Origin: an uncultured Lachnospiraceae bacterium
GTDB taxonomy: Bacteria; Bacillota; Clostridia; Lachnospirales; Lachnospiraceae
NCBI GenBank assembly: GCA_910589385.1
Contig: CAJUTU010000036.1
Location: 1-35,273, forward strand
Reading direction: 5' to 3'
DNA: 35,273 nucleotides
Position 1 is the first letter of the stretch, and each line of letters starts with the position of its first letter. A program made the translations under genes and the position numbers. Below, in pieces: positions 7,126 to 14,144 of this stretch. The notes beneath the pieces were generated by a model. It ran no database searches, was not told the DNA's origin, and was given only the letters and a program-made list of their open reading frames with translations.

Positions 7126-8760
7126 TCAAACCATAAGAACTTCTTCTGCAATATTTCTGGAATGGTCTGAAATACGCTCCAAGCACACTAAAGCATCAAG
7201 ATACACGATTCCGGCATCCGTATTGCATTGATTATTCGCCAGACGTTTCATGTGCGCGGTACGGAGCTGAATCTCTAAATCGTCTGCCTGACTTTCTTTC
7301 TCAATCACCTTCAATGCCTTTTCTTTATTATTTTCCGAAAAGGCTTCTACTGCATACCGGAAACTATCAAAGCATACCCCTATCATCTCTTTCATCTCTA
7401 CTGTGCCTGTTTCCGTAAACGACGCTTTCCGCTCCGTCAATGCCTCGGCAAATTCAGAGATATTTTCACAATAATCACTGATTCTCTCCATATCCGATAA
7501 TATCTGCAGCAGACTTGCCATATGCTGATGTTCTTTCTCATTGAGCGCCAGAGAGCTCAGCTTGATCACATAATTCGTAATTCCGCTGCAAAGGCCGTCC
7601 ACTATATTTTCTTCTTCCTTGATTTCCAGAATTTTCTGGTAATCTTTGGAAAACATGACTTCCTCTGCCTTTTCTGTTGTCCTGACTACAATACTTCCCA
7701 TTCTGGCAATTTCGCTGACTACAGACTGTACCGCAATCCCCGGAGTCTCCAGCATACGGTCATCCAGAAGGACTCTGCTTTCGTCTTCTGCTTTTTTGTC
7801 TTCCTTTTCCAGCTTTTTAGCCAGCTTGATGATCAGATCCGAAACAGGGAAAAGCAGGACCGTAGTTCCGATATTGAAGATCGTATGCACCGTACTGATT
7901 TCCGTCTGTGTGATCATCCCTGTCCCTGCTGACGGGAAAACGAGTTTAAACAGTATGATCGCTACAACACTAAAAATAACTGTACCAATAATATTGAACA
8001 GAAGATGCATGACCGCCGCCGTCTTTGCCGTCTTTTTCGCCCCGATACTGGACATGATCGCTGTGACACAAGTACCGATATTCTGTCCCATAATAATATA
8101 AACTGCTGCATTAAACGGTACCAGCCCGGCAGCAGAAAGGCTCTGCAGGATTCCTACTGAAGCCGAGGAACTCTGAATCACTGCTGTAACTACCGCACCT
8201 GCTATGATTCCAAGGAATGGATTATGTCCCAGAGTCACAAACGCGTTACGGAATGCTTCTGATTCCTGTAACGGCGCAACTGAAGAGGACATGGTTGTGA
8301 TTCCTACAAAGAGCAATCCAAATCCAATAATAATACTGGAAATATCCTTGGAGGAACGCCTGGTGCCTGTAAGCATGACAATGACTCCCAGCATGATCGC
8401 AACCGGCGCCAGATTGCCTGGGCTTAAAAACTTGGCCCACTCCACACTGGATACCAGCCATCCGGTTACCGTTGTACCAATATTGGCGCCCATGATCACG
8501 CCCATAGCCTGGCTCAAGTTCATAATTCCTGCGTTCACAAAGCCGACCACCATAACTGATGTGGCAGAAGAACTCTGAATGACCGCCGTAATAAGCGCCC
8601 CCAAAAGAACACCCAGAAATTTGTTTCTCGTCAAAGCCTCCAGCATATCCTTCATTTTATTTCCGGCTGCATTTTCAAGTCCCTGCGCCATAATCTGCAT
8701 ACCATAGATGAACATGCCGAGCCCCCCGATAAAGGGGATGATAATGCCTACGTAATCCAT
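7126..8760 (-). CDS. Na/Pi cotransporter family protein with PhoU-like C-terminus
   Basis: Membrane protein of 544 residues. The N-terminal 300 residues hold two inverted Na/Pi-cotransporter II repeats, each with the signature QSSSA (IQSSSATSV and IQSSSASVG) within glycine-rich membrane helices. The last 200 residues form a soluble PhoU-like helical domain. Members of this family transport phosphate with sodium or regulate phosphate uptake; the substrate is not provable here. The start ATG at 8760 has AGGAGGAG upstream. The open frame reaches ATG 8799, but that adds a non-conserved tail with a weaker site. The leader contains two small hairpins. It stands alone between the spoVA block and the two-component pair. 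Confidence 0.93.
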   Translation of the reverse strand: MDYVGIIIPFIGGLGMFIYGMQIMAQGLENAAGNKMKDMLEALTRNKFLGVLLGALITAVIQSSSATSVMVVGFVNAGIMNLSQAMGVIMGANIGTTVTGWLVSSVEWAKFLSPGNLAPVAIMLGVIVMLTGTRRSSKDISSIIIGFGLLFVGITTMSSSVAPLQESEAFRNAFVTLGHNPFLGIIAGAVVTAVIQSSSASVGILQSLSAAGLVPFNAAVYIIMGQNIGTCVTAIMSSIGAKKTAKTAAVMHLLFNIIGTVIFSVVAIILFKLVFPSAGTGMITQTEISTVHTIFNIGTTVLLFPVSDLIIKLAKKLEKEDKKAEDESRVLLDDRMLETPGIAVQSVVSEIARMGSIVVRTTEKAEEVMFSKDYQKILEIKEEENIVDGLCSGITNYVIKLSSLALNEKEHQHMASLLQILSDMERISDYCENISEFAEALTERKASFTETGTVEMKEMIGVCFDSFRYAVEAFSENNKEKALKVIEKESQADDLEIQLRTAHMKRLANNQCNTDAGIVYLDALVCLERISDHSRNIAEEVLMV

Positions 8761-8776
8761 ATACTTCTCCTCCTGT

Positions 8777-8835
8777 CCCGGATATGCCGGGAAGTACATC
8801 CCGAAATTCTGCCTTTAAAAAAGGAACAGGCAGAA
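8777..8835. repeat. Two small hairpins in the Na/Pi cotransporter leader
   Basis: CCCGG (8777-8781)/CCGGG (8787-8791) lies just before the ribosome binding site, and TTCTGCCT (8807-8814)/AGGCAGAA (8828-8835) lies further up. They could terminate the spoVA transcript weakly or affect translation. No known riboswitch was recognised. Confidence 0.35.
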
Positions 8836-8905
8836 AATCTTTTCTTTCCAAAATGTTTAACCCTATTTACGATAACATTATCTCTCACAAAAAGCAATAA
8901 ATTCT

Positions 8906-9268
8906 TTACTTCTTCATCCGAGGCTCAAAAGCAACCGAAGCCAGATATCCGAATACCAGTGCCGCCGAAATCCCTACGGCGCTTGCTTTAAATCCTCCCT
9001 GGAAAATCCCCAGAAATCCGCTGCTGTCCACTGCTTCTTTTACGCCCTGCCACAAGACATTTCCAAATCCCAAAAGAGGGACACTGGCGCCCGCCCCTGC
9101 AAAATCCTGAAATGGTTTATAAAGGTTACAGAATCCAAGAACTGCCCCGCTGCATACCAATAATACCATGACACGCCCCGGCATTAATTTCGTACGGTCC
9201 AGCAAAATCTGTACCAAAGCGCAGATCAGTCCACCGATCAAAAATGCTTTCACATAATCCAAATTCAT
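8906..9268 (-). CDS. spoVAE: Stage V sporulation protein AE
   Basis: One of the SpoVA proteins that form the dipicolinic acid channel of the spore inner membrane. It has 120 residues, mostly membrane helices, with the SpoVAC/SpoVAE family features FAGAGASVPLLGFGN and a final helical hairpin. This length corresponds to the SpoVAEB form of Bacillus. GAGGAGG lies very close to the ATG at 9268. It follows spoVAD by 117 bp on the same strand and is probably transcribed with it from the sigma-G-like promoter at 10534-10563. Confidence 0.92.
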   Translation of the reverse strand: MNLDYVKAFLIGGLICALVQILLDRTKLMPGRVMVLLVCSGAVLGFCNLYKPFQDFAGAGASVPLLGFGNVLWQGVKEAVDSSGFLGIFQGGFKASAVGISAALVFGYLASVAFEPRMKK

Positions 9269-9385
9269 ATCCTCCTCTCGTTTTAAATACTACGGAATAT
9301 TATCTTCGTCTTTTTGTTTCCCTATTTTCATCATTTTCCTGTCATTTGACAAATACGAATTCATGCCTTCCAATAAATATAAATG

Positions 9386-10399
9386 TCAATTCACATGTTC
9401 CAGCACAATCCCGTGGGCAATTCCAGGAATGCTCGCTCCTTCATTAAAGCTGACTGTAGAGAGCAGCGCCCCGGTAGGTACAAACAGAACACGTTTCCAT
9501 TCGCCTTTTCGGATTTTTGGCAGAATATAAGATGACAGAGTCACGGCCGCACAGCCGCATCCGCTTCCCCCTGCATGAGTATCCTGTGTTTTCTGGTCAA
9601 AAATCACCATTCCGCAATCCATATGCTTTACACGGATATCATACCCCTTCTCCTGCATCAGATCGAATAAAATATCCTGGCCTACATAACCCAGGTCTCC
9701 AGTAATAATCCTGTCATAATCCTCTACATTTCTCTCAAAATCTTTGAAATTGCGGATAATGGTATCCATGGCCGCCGGAGCCATACAAGCTCCCATATTC
9801 TGAGAATCTTTCAATCCATAGTCGACAATTTTCCCCACCGTTACACCGGAGATACGCACATGGGATTTCTCAGTCCCTACCAGAAACGCGCCGCTGCCGG
9901 TTACAGTCCAGTGCGCGCACAGAGGGCGCTGGTTCGCATAGCCCAGCGGAAAACGAAATTCCTTCTCCGCGCTTCCAAAATGGCTGGATGTAACTGCCAG
10001 CATATAGTCTCCATATCCTGCTGCCACACTCATGGCGCTCAGCGCCAATGCCTCTCCCGAAGTGGAGCATGCGCCATACAGGCCAAATAGTGGAATCTGC
10101 AGGGATTCAACTCCCATAGAGGTTGCAACCCCCTGCCTCAGCAGGTCGCCTCCAAACAGAAAACGCACCTCTTCCGGCTTCACATGCGCCTTTCCAAGTG
10201 TGAGCACGCATGCCTCTTTCTGCATATTACTCTCTGCCTCCTCCCAGGTCTGCGCGCCAAACAGGTCGTCCTGGTTGGTCATGTCAATTAATTTCCCAAG
10301 AGGACCCTCTGCTTCTTTACTGCCCGCAACAGAACTGCTGCTGATCACATAAGGGGATACTCCAAAGCTGATGCTTTGAGCCCCTCTGATCTGTTTCAT
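9386..10399 (-). CDS. spoVAD: Stage V sporulation protein AD
   Basis: Soluble SpoVA subunit with a thiolase-like fold that binds dipicolinic acid during spore loading and germination. The length of 337 residues matches the family. Recognisable segments are LFGGDLLRQG, GLYGACSTSGEALALS and AGGSGCGCAAVTL. I chose ATG 10399, preceded by GGAAGGG. A GTG at 10423 in the same frame would add eight residues but has only a weak GGGG upstream. The gene diverges from spoVAC across a 234-bp region with two back-to-back sigma-G-like promoters. Normally spoVAC would precede it on the same strand. Confidence 0.95.
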   Translation of the reverse strand: MKQIRGAQSISFGVSPYVISSSSVAGSKEAEGPLGKLIDMTNQDDLFGAQTWEEAESNMQKEACVLTLGKAHVKPEEVRFLFGGDLLRQGVATSMGVESLQIPLFGLYGACSTSGEALALSAMSVAAGYGDYMLAVTSSHFGSAEKEFRFPLGYANQRPLCAHWTVTGSGAFLVGTEKSHVRISGVTVGKIVDYGLKDSQNMGACMAPAAMDTIIRNFKDFERNVEDYDRIITGDLGYVGQDILFDLMQEKGYDIRVKHMDCGMVIFDQKTQDTHAGGSGCGCAAVTLSSYILPKIRKGEWKRVLFVPTGALLSTVSFNEGASIPGIAHGIVLEHVN

Positions 10400-10533
10400 T
10401 TTCCCTTCCACTTTTTGTTCCACACAAATTCCCCATTTCTAATCCTGATTTATTTTCATATTCTGTTTAGCAGCGATTTAGAATACAGACAGTTCTGCCG
10501 CCTGATATTCTGGATCACTATGATTTTGAAAAA

Positions 10534-10563
10534 TAGTATAAGAATATTTGTCGGATTTTATAC
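10534..10563 (-). promoter_or_regulatory. Sigma-G-like promoter for spoVAD-spoVAE
   Basis: On the minus strand GTATA (10563-10559), an 18-bp spacer and TATACTA (10540-10534) match the forespore sigma-G pattern (GHATR, about 18, CATWHTA) at 11 of 12 positions. The call is motif-based. It lies about 135 bp before the spoVAD start and back to back with the spoVAC promoter. Confidence 0.55.
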
Positions 10564-10570
10564 ACAAGCT

Positions 10571-10599
10571 GCATAAGATATCGAATTTTTCAGATACTA
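10571..10599 (+). promoter_or_regulatory. Sigma-G-like promoter for spoVAC
   Basis: GCATA (10571-10575), a 17-bp spacer and GATACTA (10593-10599) match the sigma-G pattern except for the first base of the -10. The -10 heptamer is identical to that of the promoter before the 53-codon gene/spoVAA. It lies 35 bp before the spoVAC start and its -35 is seven bases from that of the divergent promoter. Confidence 0.6.
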
Positions 10600-10633
10600 A
10601 AACGACAGACTTTATATTAAGGAGAAAAAAATC

Positions 10634-11092
10634 ATGGACAAAACACAAAAAATGAAACAGGAAAAGCAATATGAATCTTATGTAAAACAAAAAACTCCGG
10701 TCCATAATATCTGGCTGAATATGGGGAAGGCATTTGTGACCGGCGGTATCATCTGCACCATCGGACAACTCATCTATAACTTTTGCAAACTAAAAGATTT
10801 TTCAAAAGATTCCTGCAGCGGATGGACTTCTCTGCTTCTCATCCTGCTCAGCATCATACTGACAGGCATGAATATCTATCCTAAAATTGCAAAATGGGGC
10901 GGCGCCGGCGCGTTGGTGCCCATTACCGGATTTGCAAATTCTGTGGCTGCTCCGGCCATTGAATACAAAAAAGAAGGACAAGTGTTCGGCATAGGCTGTA
11001 AAATCTTCACAATTGCAGGCCCAGTCATTTTATATGGGATATTTACAACATGGATACTCGGATTCCTCTACTGGCTGTGGGGAATCATGTGA
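10634..11092 (+). CDS. spoVAC: Stage V sporulation protein AC, inverted relative to its operon
   Basis: Membrane subunit of the spore dipicolinic acid channel (SpoVAC has been reported to act as a mechanosensitive channel in Bacillus). The 152 residues have a charged N-terminus of about 28, then membrane helices, with the family segment GGAGALVPITGFANSVAAPAIEY. AAGGAG lies nine bases before the ATG. It sits exactly where spoVAC belongs, between spoVAB and spoVAD, but on the opposite strand. It has its own sigma-G-like promoter at 10571-10599 and its own terminator-like stem at 11168-11201. The coding sequence is intact. Confidence 0.95.
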   Translation: MDKTQKMKQEKQYESYVKQKTPVHNIWLNMGKAFVTGGIICTIGQLIYNFCKLKDFSKDSCSGWTSLLLILLSIILTGMNIYPKIAKWGGAGALVPITGFANSVAAPAIEYKKEGQVFGIGCKIFTIAGPVILYGIFTTWILGFLYWLWGIM

Positions 11093-11167
11093 CTGGAATC
11101 AGCCGCTTCCACACATACGCAAAAAGTAAAGAGGCACAGCCTTACAGAAAGATACTATAAAACAATG

Positions 11168-11201
11168 CAAGGGCAGGTACCCAAAAGAATACCTGCCCTT
11201 G
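11168..11201. terminator. Strong hairpin between convergent spoVAC and spoVAB
   Basis: CAAGGGCAGGTA (11168-11179) and TACCTGCCCTTG (11190-11201) form a perfect 12-bp stem with a 10-base loop, between the convergent ends of spoVAC and spoVAB. T-rich flanks are weak on both sides (GTTATA to the right; CATTGTTTTA on the minus strand), so it may be a bidirectional terminator. Confidence 0.65.
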
Positions 11202-11231
11202 TTATAACGGAACTTTCTGCAAACCGGATTC

Positions 11232-11648
11232 TTACCACCGCTTTAGTAAATAAATAAATGCCCCCAGCCCGCGTCCAAGAGCCATACTGAGAATAAAAAC
11301 CACGCTGTACCGCACAATTTTAAGTCTCCGTATAAAAATAGGAAATACATTCAGTACTTCCGCAAGAGCCATGGCCCAGCATCCCACAAAAATTCCGGAC
11401 AATAACCCGAAAACAGGGAGCAGAAACCCCAGATATCCCATTTCCGGCTTGAAAACAGACAAGAGATTCCCCGCCACGCCTCCCAAAGCCGCACAGTCCT
11501 CGTATAATAAAATCTTGTCAGCCGTATGCGTTCTGTCTGCAAAATCCGCGATCACACCTAGCTCTACGATCAGTGCAAATAATCCTCCTGCGATAACAAC
11601 ACCTGAACTAAGGCCGAGGATTCCCAGCATAATCTGCTTTCCCAACAT
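11232..11648 (-). CDS. spoVAB: Stage V sporulation protein AB
   Basis: Integral membrane SpoVA subunit of 138 residues with about four or five hydrophobic helices and the family pattern LGLSSGVVIAGGLFALIVEL near the N-terminus. The ATG at 11648 lies inside the end of spoVAA (41-bp overlap), with GGCGGAG upstream, so translation is probably coupled. The open frame extends to 11675, but that would lengthen the overlap and adds a basic non-conserved stretch. Expressed in the forespore with spoVAA, by context. Confidence 0.9.
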   Translation of the reverse strand: MLGKQIMLGILGLSSGVVIAGGLFALIVELGVIADFADRTHTADKILLYEDCAALGGVAGNLLSVFKPEMGYLGFLLPVFGLLSGIFVGCWAMALAEVLNVFPIFIRRLKIVRYSVVFILSMALGRGLGAFIYLLKRW

Positions 11649-12273
11649 CCATCTCCGCCCCCTTCCTTGATGCATTTTCTACCAAGGTAGTCTGGATTTC
11701 ATTTTCATAAACACGCATCTGCACTTCGAGAGGTGTAGGATCCACTGTAAACCGCTTTTTTCCAAAGTGGTTAAAAAACACCAGGATTCCTACTGTGATC
11801 CCTACGGAATAGCTGGCTTCCATGATGGTGAAGCCATCTGACTTTGACCCCATCACAAATTCATATACCTGCGCAAACAGGTCGGAAACCGACGCGTCGT
11901 TATTGAATGCCATAATCGCAAACGCGGAGCCTGCAAATGTAAGCAACGCCACAAATACTGCCTTGACCACATGTATCATGGCGCCGGAAGTTTTTTGATC
12001 CTCATACGTAACGATAATATCAGTCTCACCCATATTTTGGATGTCAAGCCCCGGATATTGTTCATGGATGCAGGCAATAATCTTCAAGATAGAAATCACA
12101 TAGCGATGCTTTCCTTCATCTGGGATTTTCAAAATTTTCAGAACTTTCAGCTTTGGAATAACCGTTTTGTTACTACATTCAAGCGCCACAATATCTCCCA
12201 GTGTGACTTCCCTTTTCGTTACCTCTACATCCTTATCCCCTTTGATATAAACCGTGTCCTGTTCAGCAGACAT
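11608..12273 (-). CDS. spoVAA: Stage V sporulation protein AA
   Basis: SpoVA subunit of 221 residues. The soluble N-terminal part (about 1-95, beginning with a strand-rich region containing VTLGDIVALE) is followed by two membrane segments, near 100-125 and 150-170, and a hydrophilic tail. The length is close to that of Bacillus SpoVAA. The ATG at 12273 overlaps the end of the 53-codon gene by 11 bases. It has only a weak GGGGGCAG site, which argues for translational coupling to that small gene. It is the third gene after sigF in the standard order. Confidence 0.92.
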   Translation of the reverse strand: MSAEQDTVYIKGDKDVEVTKREVTLGDIVALECSNKTVIPKLKVLKILKIPDEGKHRYVISILKIIACIHEQYPGLDIQNMGETDIIVTYEDQKTSGAMIHVVKAVFVALLTFAGSAFAIMAFNNDASVSDLFAQVYEFVMGSKSDGFTIMEASYSVGITVGILVFFNHFGKKRFTVDPTPLEVQMRVYENEIQTTLVENASRKGAEMDVGKADYAGNPRP

Positions 12274-12424
12274 AATACTCTGCCCCCGGCCTTCGGATCA
12301 GTGTACCCTCACTGCCCGGAATTTTATCTGTTCCATTATAGTAGTAATAAAAAATACCAATGGCCACCGCCGCCAGAACAATACTCATCAGACACAAACG
12401 GATTTTTCTTCTTCCCTCTTCCAT
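12263..12424 (-). CDS. 53-residue single-pass membrane protein between sigF and spoVAA
   Basis: A small gene. Its frame runs from ATG 12424 to TGA 12265-12263, whose end overlaps the spoVAA start. The product begins with a basic segment (MEEGRRKIR), has one hydrophobic helix at about residues 10-29 (LCLMSIVLAAVAIGIFYYYY), then a polar tail ending EYYVC. AGGTGG lies about seven bases before the ATG. A sigma-G-like promoter sits 35 bp upstream (12459-12487), so this would be the first gene of a forespore operon with spoVAA-spoVAB. I do not recognise the family. The overlap, ribosome binding site and promoter make a real gene likely. Confidence 0.65.
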   Translation of the reverse strand: MEEGRRKIRLCLMSIVLAAVAIGIFYYYYNGTDKIPGSEGTLIRRPGAEYYVC

Positions 12425-12458
12425 TTCAGCCACCTATCCTTTCTTTCATATAATAGGA

Positions 12459-12487
12459 TAGTATCTAAAAAGATAAGAAAATTATAC
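12459..12487 (-). promoter_or_regulatory. Sigma-G-like promoter before the 53-codon gene and spoVAA
   Basis: On the minus strand GTATA (12487-12483), 17 bp, GATACTA (12465-12459). Only the first -10 base departs from the sigma-G pattern. The same spacer and the same -10 occur before spoVAC. It lies 35 bp upstream of the ATG at 12424. Confidence 0.6.
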
Positions 12488-12545
12488 GTGCTTTTTTCCT
12501 GAAATACAAAAACGGCCTTTGGCTGATTTTTGACATACAACGATT

Positions 12546-13265
12546 TTAAAATGAACTTTCGCGCCGCAGCGCCTCCATGATCTTTTTCTCCATCCTGGAC
12601 ACCTGTACCTGAGAAATCCCCATAATCTTACCGACTGCCGACTGTGTCTGATTCTGAAAATATCTCATGTAAATAAGCTGTCTTTCTTCTCGGTCCAGAG
12701 TATCCAAAAGCTGCTGCAGCAGCATATGGTCTAATATTTTTTCTTCCCGGTGTTCCTTTTCCTCCAGCTTGTCCATCAGTTGGATTTCATTGCCTTCTTT
12801 TTGATGGATCGGCTTATAGATAGATTCCACTTCACCGCCGGCCTCCATTGCCTGGACGATTTCCTCTTTCTCCACGTGGAGAGCCTGTGAAAGTTCTTCG
12901 ATGGTAGGTTCACGTCCTTGCGTGGATGTCAGGCTTTCTCTTGCCTGTAGTATTTTATAAGCCAGCTCTTTTAAAGAGCGGCTCACCTTAATCATACCAT
13001 CATCCCTCAAAAACCGCTTAATCTCACCTGAAATCATAGGCACTGCATATGTGGAAAACCGCACATCATAGGACAGGTCGAATTTATCAATCGCTTTTAA
13101 AAGTCCAATACTTCCGATCTGGAATAAATCTTCCGGGTCTGTACCCCGTCCATAAAATCGTTTCACCACGCACCAGATGAGTCCCACATTTTCTTTCACC
13201 AATTGTTCTCTCGCTTCCTTATCTCCTTCGTGAGCCTTTTGTATCAAAGCGATTGTGTGGTCCAT
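12546..13265 (-). CDS. sigF: RNA polymerase sigma-F factor (forespore)
   Basis: First forespore-specific sigma factor, held inactive by SpoIIAB and released by SpoIIAA. It has 239 residues. Region 2 contains DLFQIGSIGLLKAIDKFD and FSTYAVPMI; region 3 contains REPTIEELS; region 4 ends in SQVQVSRMEKKIMEALR. The start ATG at 13265 has AAGGAAG upstream and overlaps spoIIAB by 22 bp. The much longer open frame up to 13496 only reads through spoIIAB in another frame. It is third in the spoIIAA-spoIIAB-sigF operon. Sigma-F in turn directs early forespore genes, including the gene for sigma-G in well-studied species. Confidence 0.96.
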   Translation of the reverse strand: MDHTIALIQKAHEGDKEAREQLVKENVGLIWCVVKRFYGRGTDPEDLFQIGSIGLLKAIDKFDLSYDVRFSTYAVPMISGEIKRFLRDDGMIKVSRSLKELAYKILQARESLTSTQGREPTIEELSQALHVEKEEIVQAMEAGGEVESIYKPIHQKEGNEIQLMDKLEEKEHREEKILDHMLLQQLLDTLDREERQLIYMRYFQNQTQSAVGKIMGISQVQVSRMEKKIMEALRRESSF

Positions 13266-13699
13266 AGGCTTCTTCCTTTTCCAATTGTTTTCTCCATCCT
13301 GACCGTAGTCCCCTCGCCCGGGACAGATTCTACCTCCACCTTGTCCATAAATGCTTCCATAAACGCAAACCCCATGCCGGAACGATCCAGCTCTGGTTTC
13401 GTTGTATACATAGGCATCATCGCCTGCTCTACATCTTCGATTCCCTTTCCTGTATCCTTCACAGTCACCATAAATACCCCTTTGTCGATTCGGCATTTCA
13501 CGGAAATTTTATGTATCTCCTGCTCATAACCATGGATGATGGAATTCGTCACTGCCTCAGATACGGCAGTTTTCACATCCGCAACCTCCTCTACCGTAGG
13601 GTTTAGCTGTGTCATGAATGAGGCTACGGCTACCCTGGCAAATCCCTCGTTCGAAGAACAACTGTCAAATATGACTTCCATTTCATTTGTGTCTCTCAT
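13244..13699 (-). CDS. spoIIAB: Anti-sigma-F factor and SpoIIAA kinase
   Basis: Binds sigma-F and phosphorylates SpoIIAA with ATP. It has 151 residues of the GHKL ATPase fold. The N-box is TAVSEAVTNSIIHGY, the G1 box VKDTGKGI, and the G2 box RSGMGFAFM. The ATG at 13699 overlaps the spoIIAA stop by four bases (ATGA), and the gene overlaps sigF by 22 bp, so the three are translationally coupled. Confidence 0.96.
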   Translation of the reverse strand: MRDTNEMEVIFDSCSSNEGFARVAVASFMTQLNPTVEEVADVKTAVSEAVTNSIIHGYEQEIHKISVKCRIDKGVFMVTVKDTGKGIEDVEQAMMPMYTTKPELDRSGMGFAFMEAFMDKVEVESVPGEGTTVRMEKTIGKGRSLWTTQSL

Positions 13700-14010
13700 T
13701 TTTGATCCTCCTCATATATCTGCATTATTTTTGTCACTCCTGACATCGTCAAAATCTTTTTAATCCTTGCATTGGCGTGTACTCCCCATACTTCACCGCC
13801 GATCAGATGAACCAGACGGTACCGGCCCATCACTGCCCCAATACCAGAACTGTCCATAAACTCTGTCTCTGCAAAATCAAAAATCACATATTTGATATGA
13901 TTCCGTTCAATCACAGCGTCTGCATCCTTTCGTATTTCTTCCGCCCTGTGGTGGTCCACCTCTTTTGGCAAAAAGATTGTGAGGCAATTTTCCTCTACCT
14001 GAAACTTCAT
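13696..14010 (-). CDS. spoIIAA: Anti-anti-sigma factor SpoIIAA
   Basis: STAS-domain protein of 104 residues that frees sigma-F by binding SpoIIAB. The phosphorylation site DSSGIG is at 53-58 (Ser55 by alignment with Ser58 of Bacillus). GAGGAGG lies seven bases before the ATG at 14010. The 134-bp upstream region should hold the Spo0A/sigma-H promoter. I see one TGTCAAA that fits a degenerate 0A box on the plus strand (14068-14074), but no convincing sigma-H promoter. Confidence 0.95.
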   Translation of the reverse strand: MKFQVEENCLTIFLPKEVDHHRAEEIRKDADAVIERNHIKYVIFDFAETEFMDSSGIGAVMGRYRLVHLIGGEVWGVHANARIKKILTMSGVTKIMQIYEEDQK

Positions 14011-14144
14011 TTATACTCCTCCTCGTTTTTTAACTTTATTAAAATACACATCCCCCGGAGGGTTTTCTGTCAAAAATTACAACGTTCTCTTTAAATGTAA
14101 AAAGGATATGTATTCCTACACACCCTTTTCTTTCGTATTACTAT

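Noticed and set aside
10478..10768. 96-codon minus-strand frame across the spoVAC/spoVAD intergenic region
   Set aside because: Antisense to the spoVAC start and covers both sigma-G-like promoters.
13266..13496. N-terminal extension of sigF by 77 codons
   Set aside because: It reads through spoIIAB in another frame; the real start has a ribosome site and matches sigma-F length.
14068..14074. Spo0A box before spoIIAA
   Set aside because: A single TGTCAAA match in AT-rich DNA with no clear sigma-H promoter; too weak to call as a feature.
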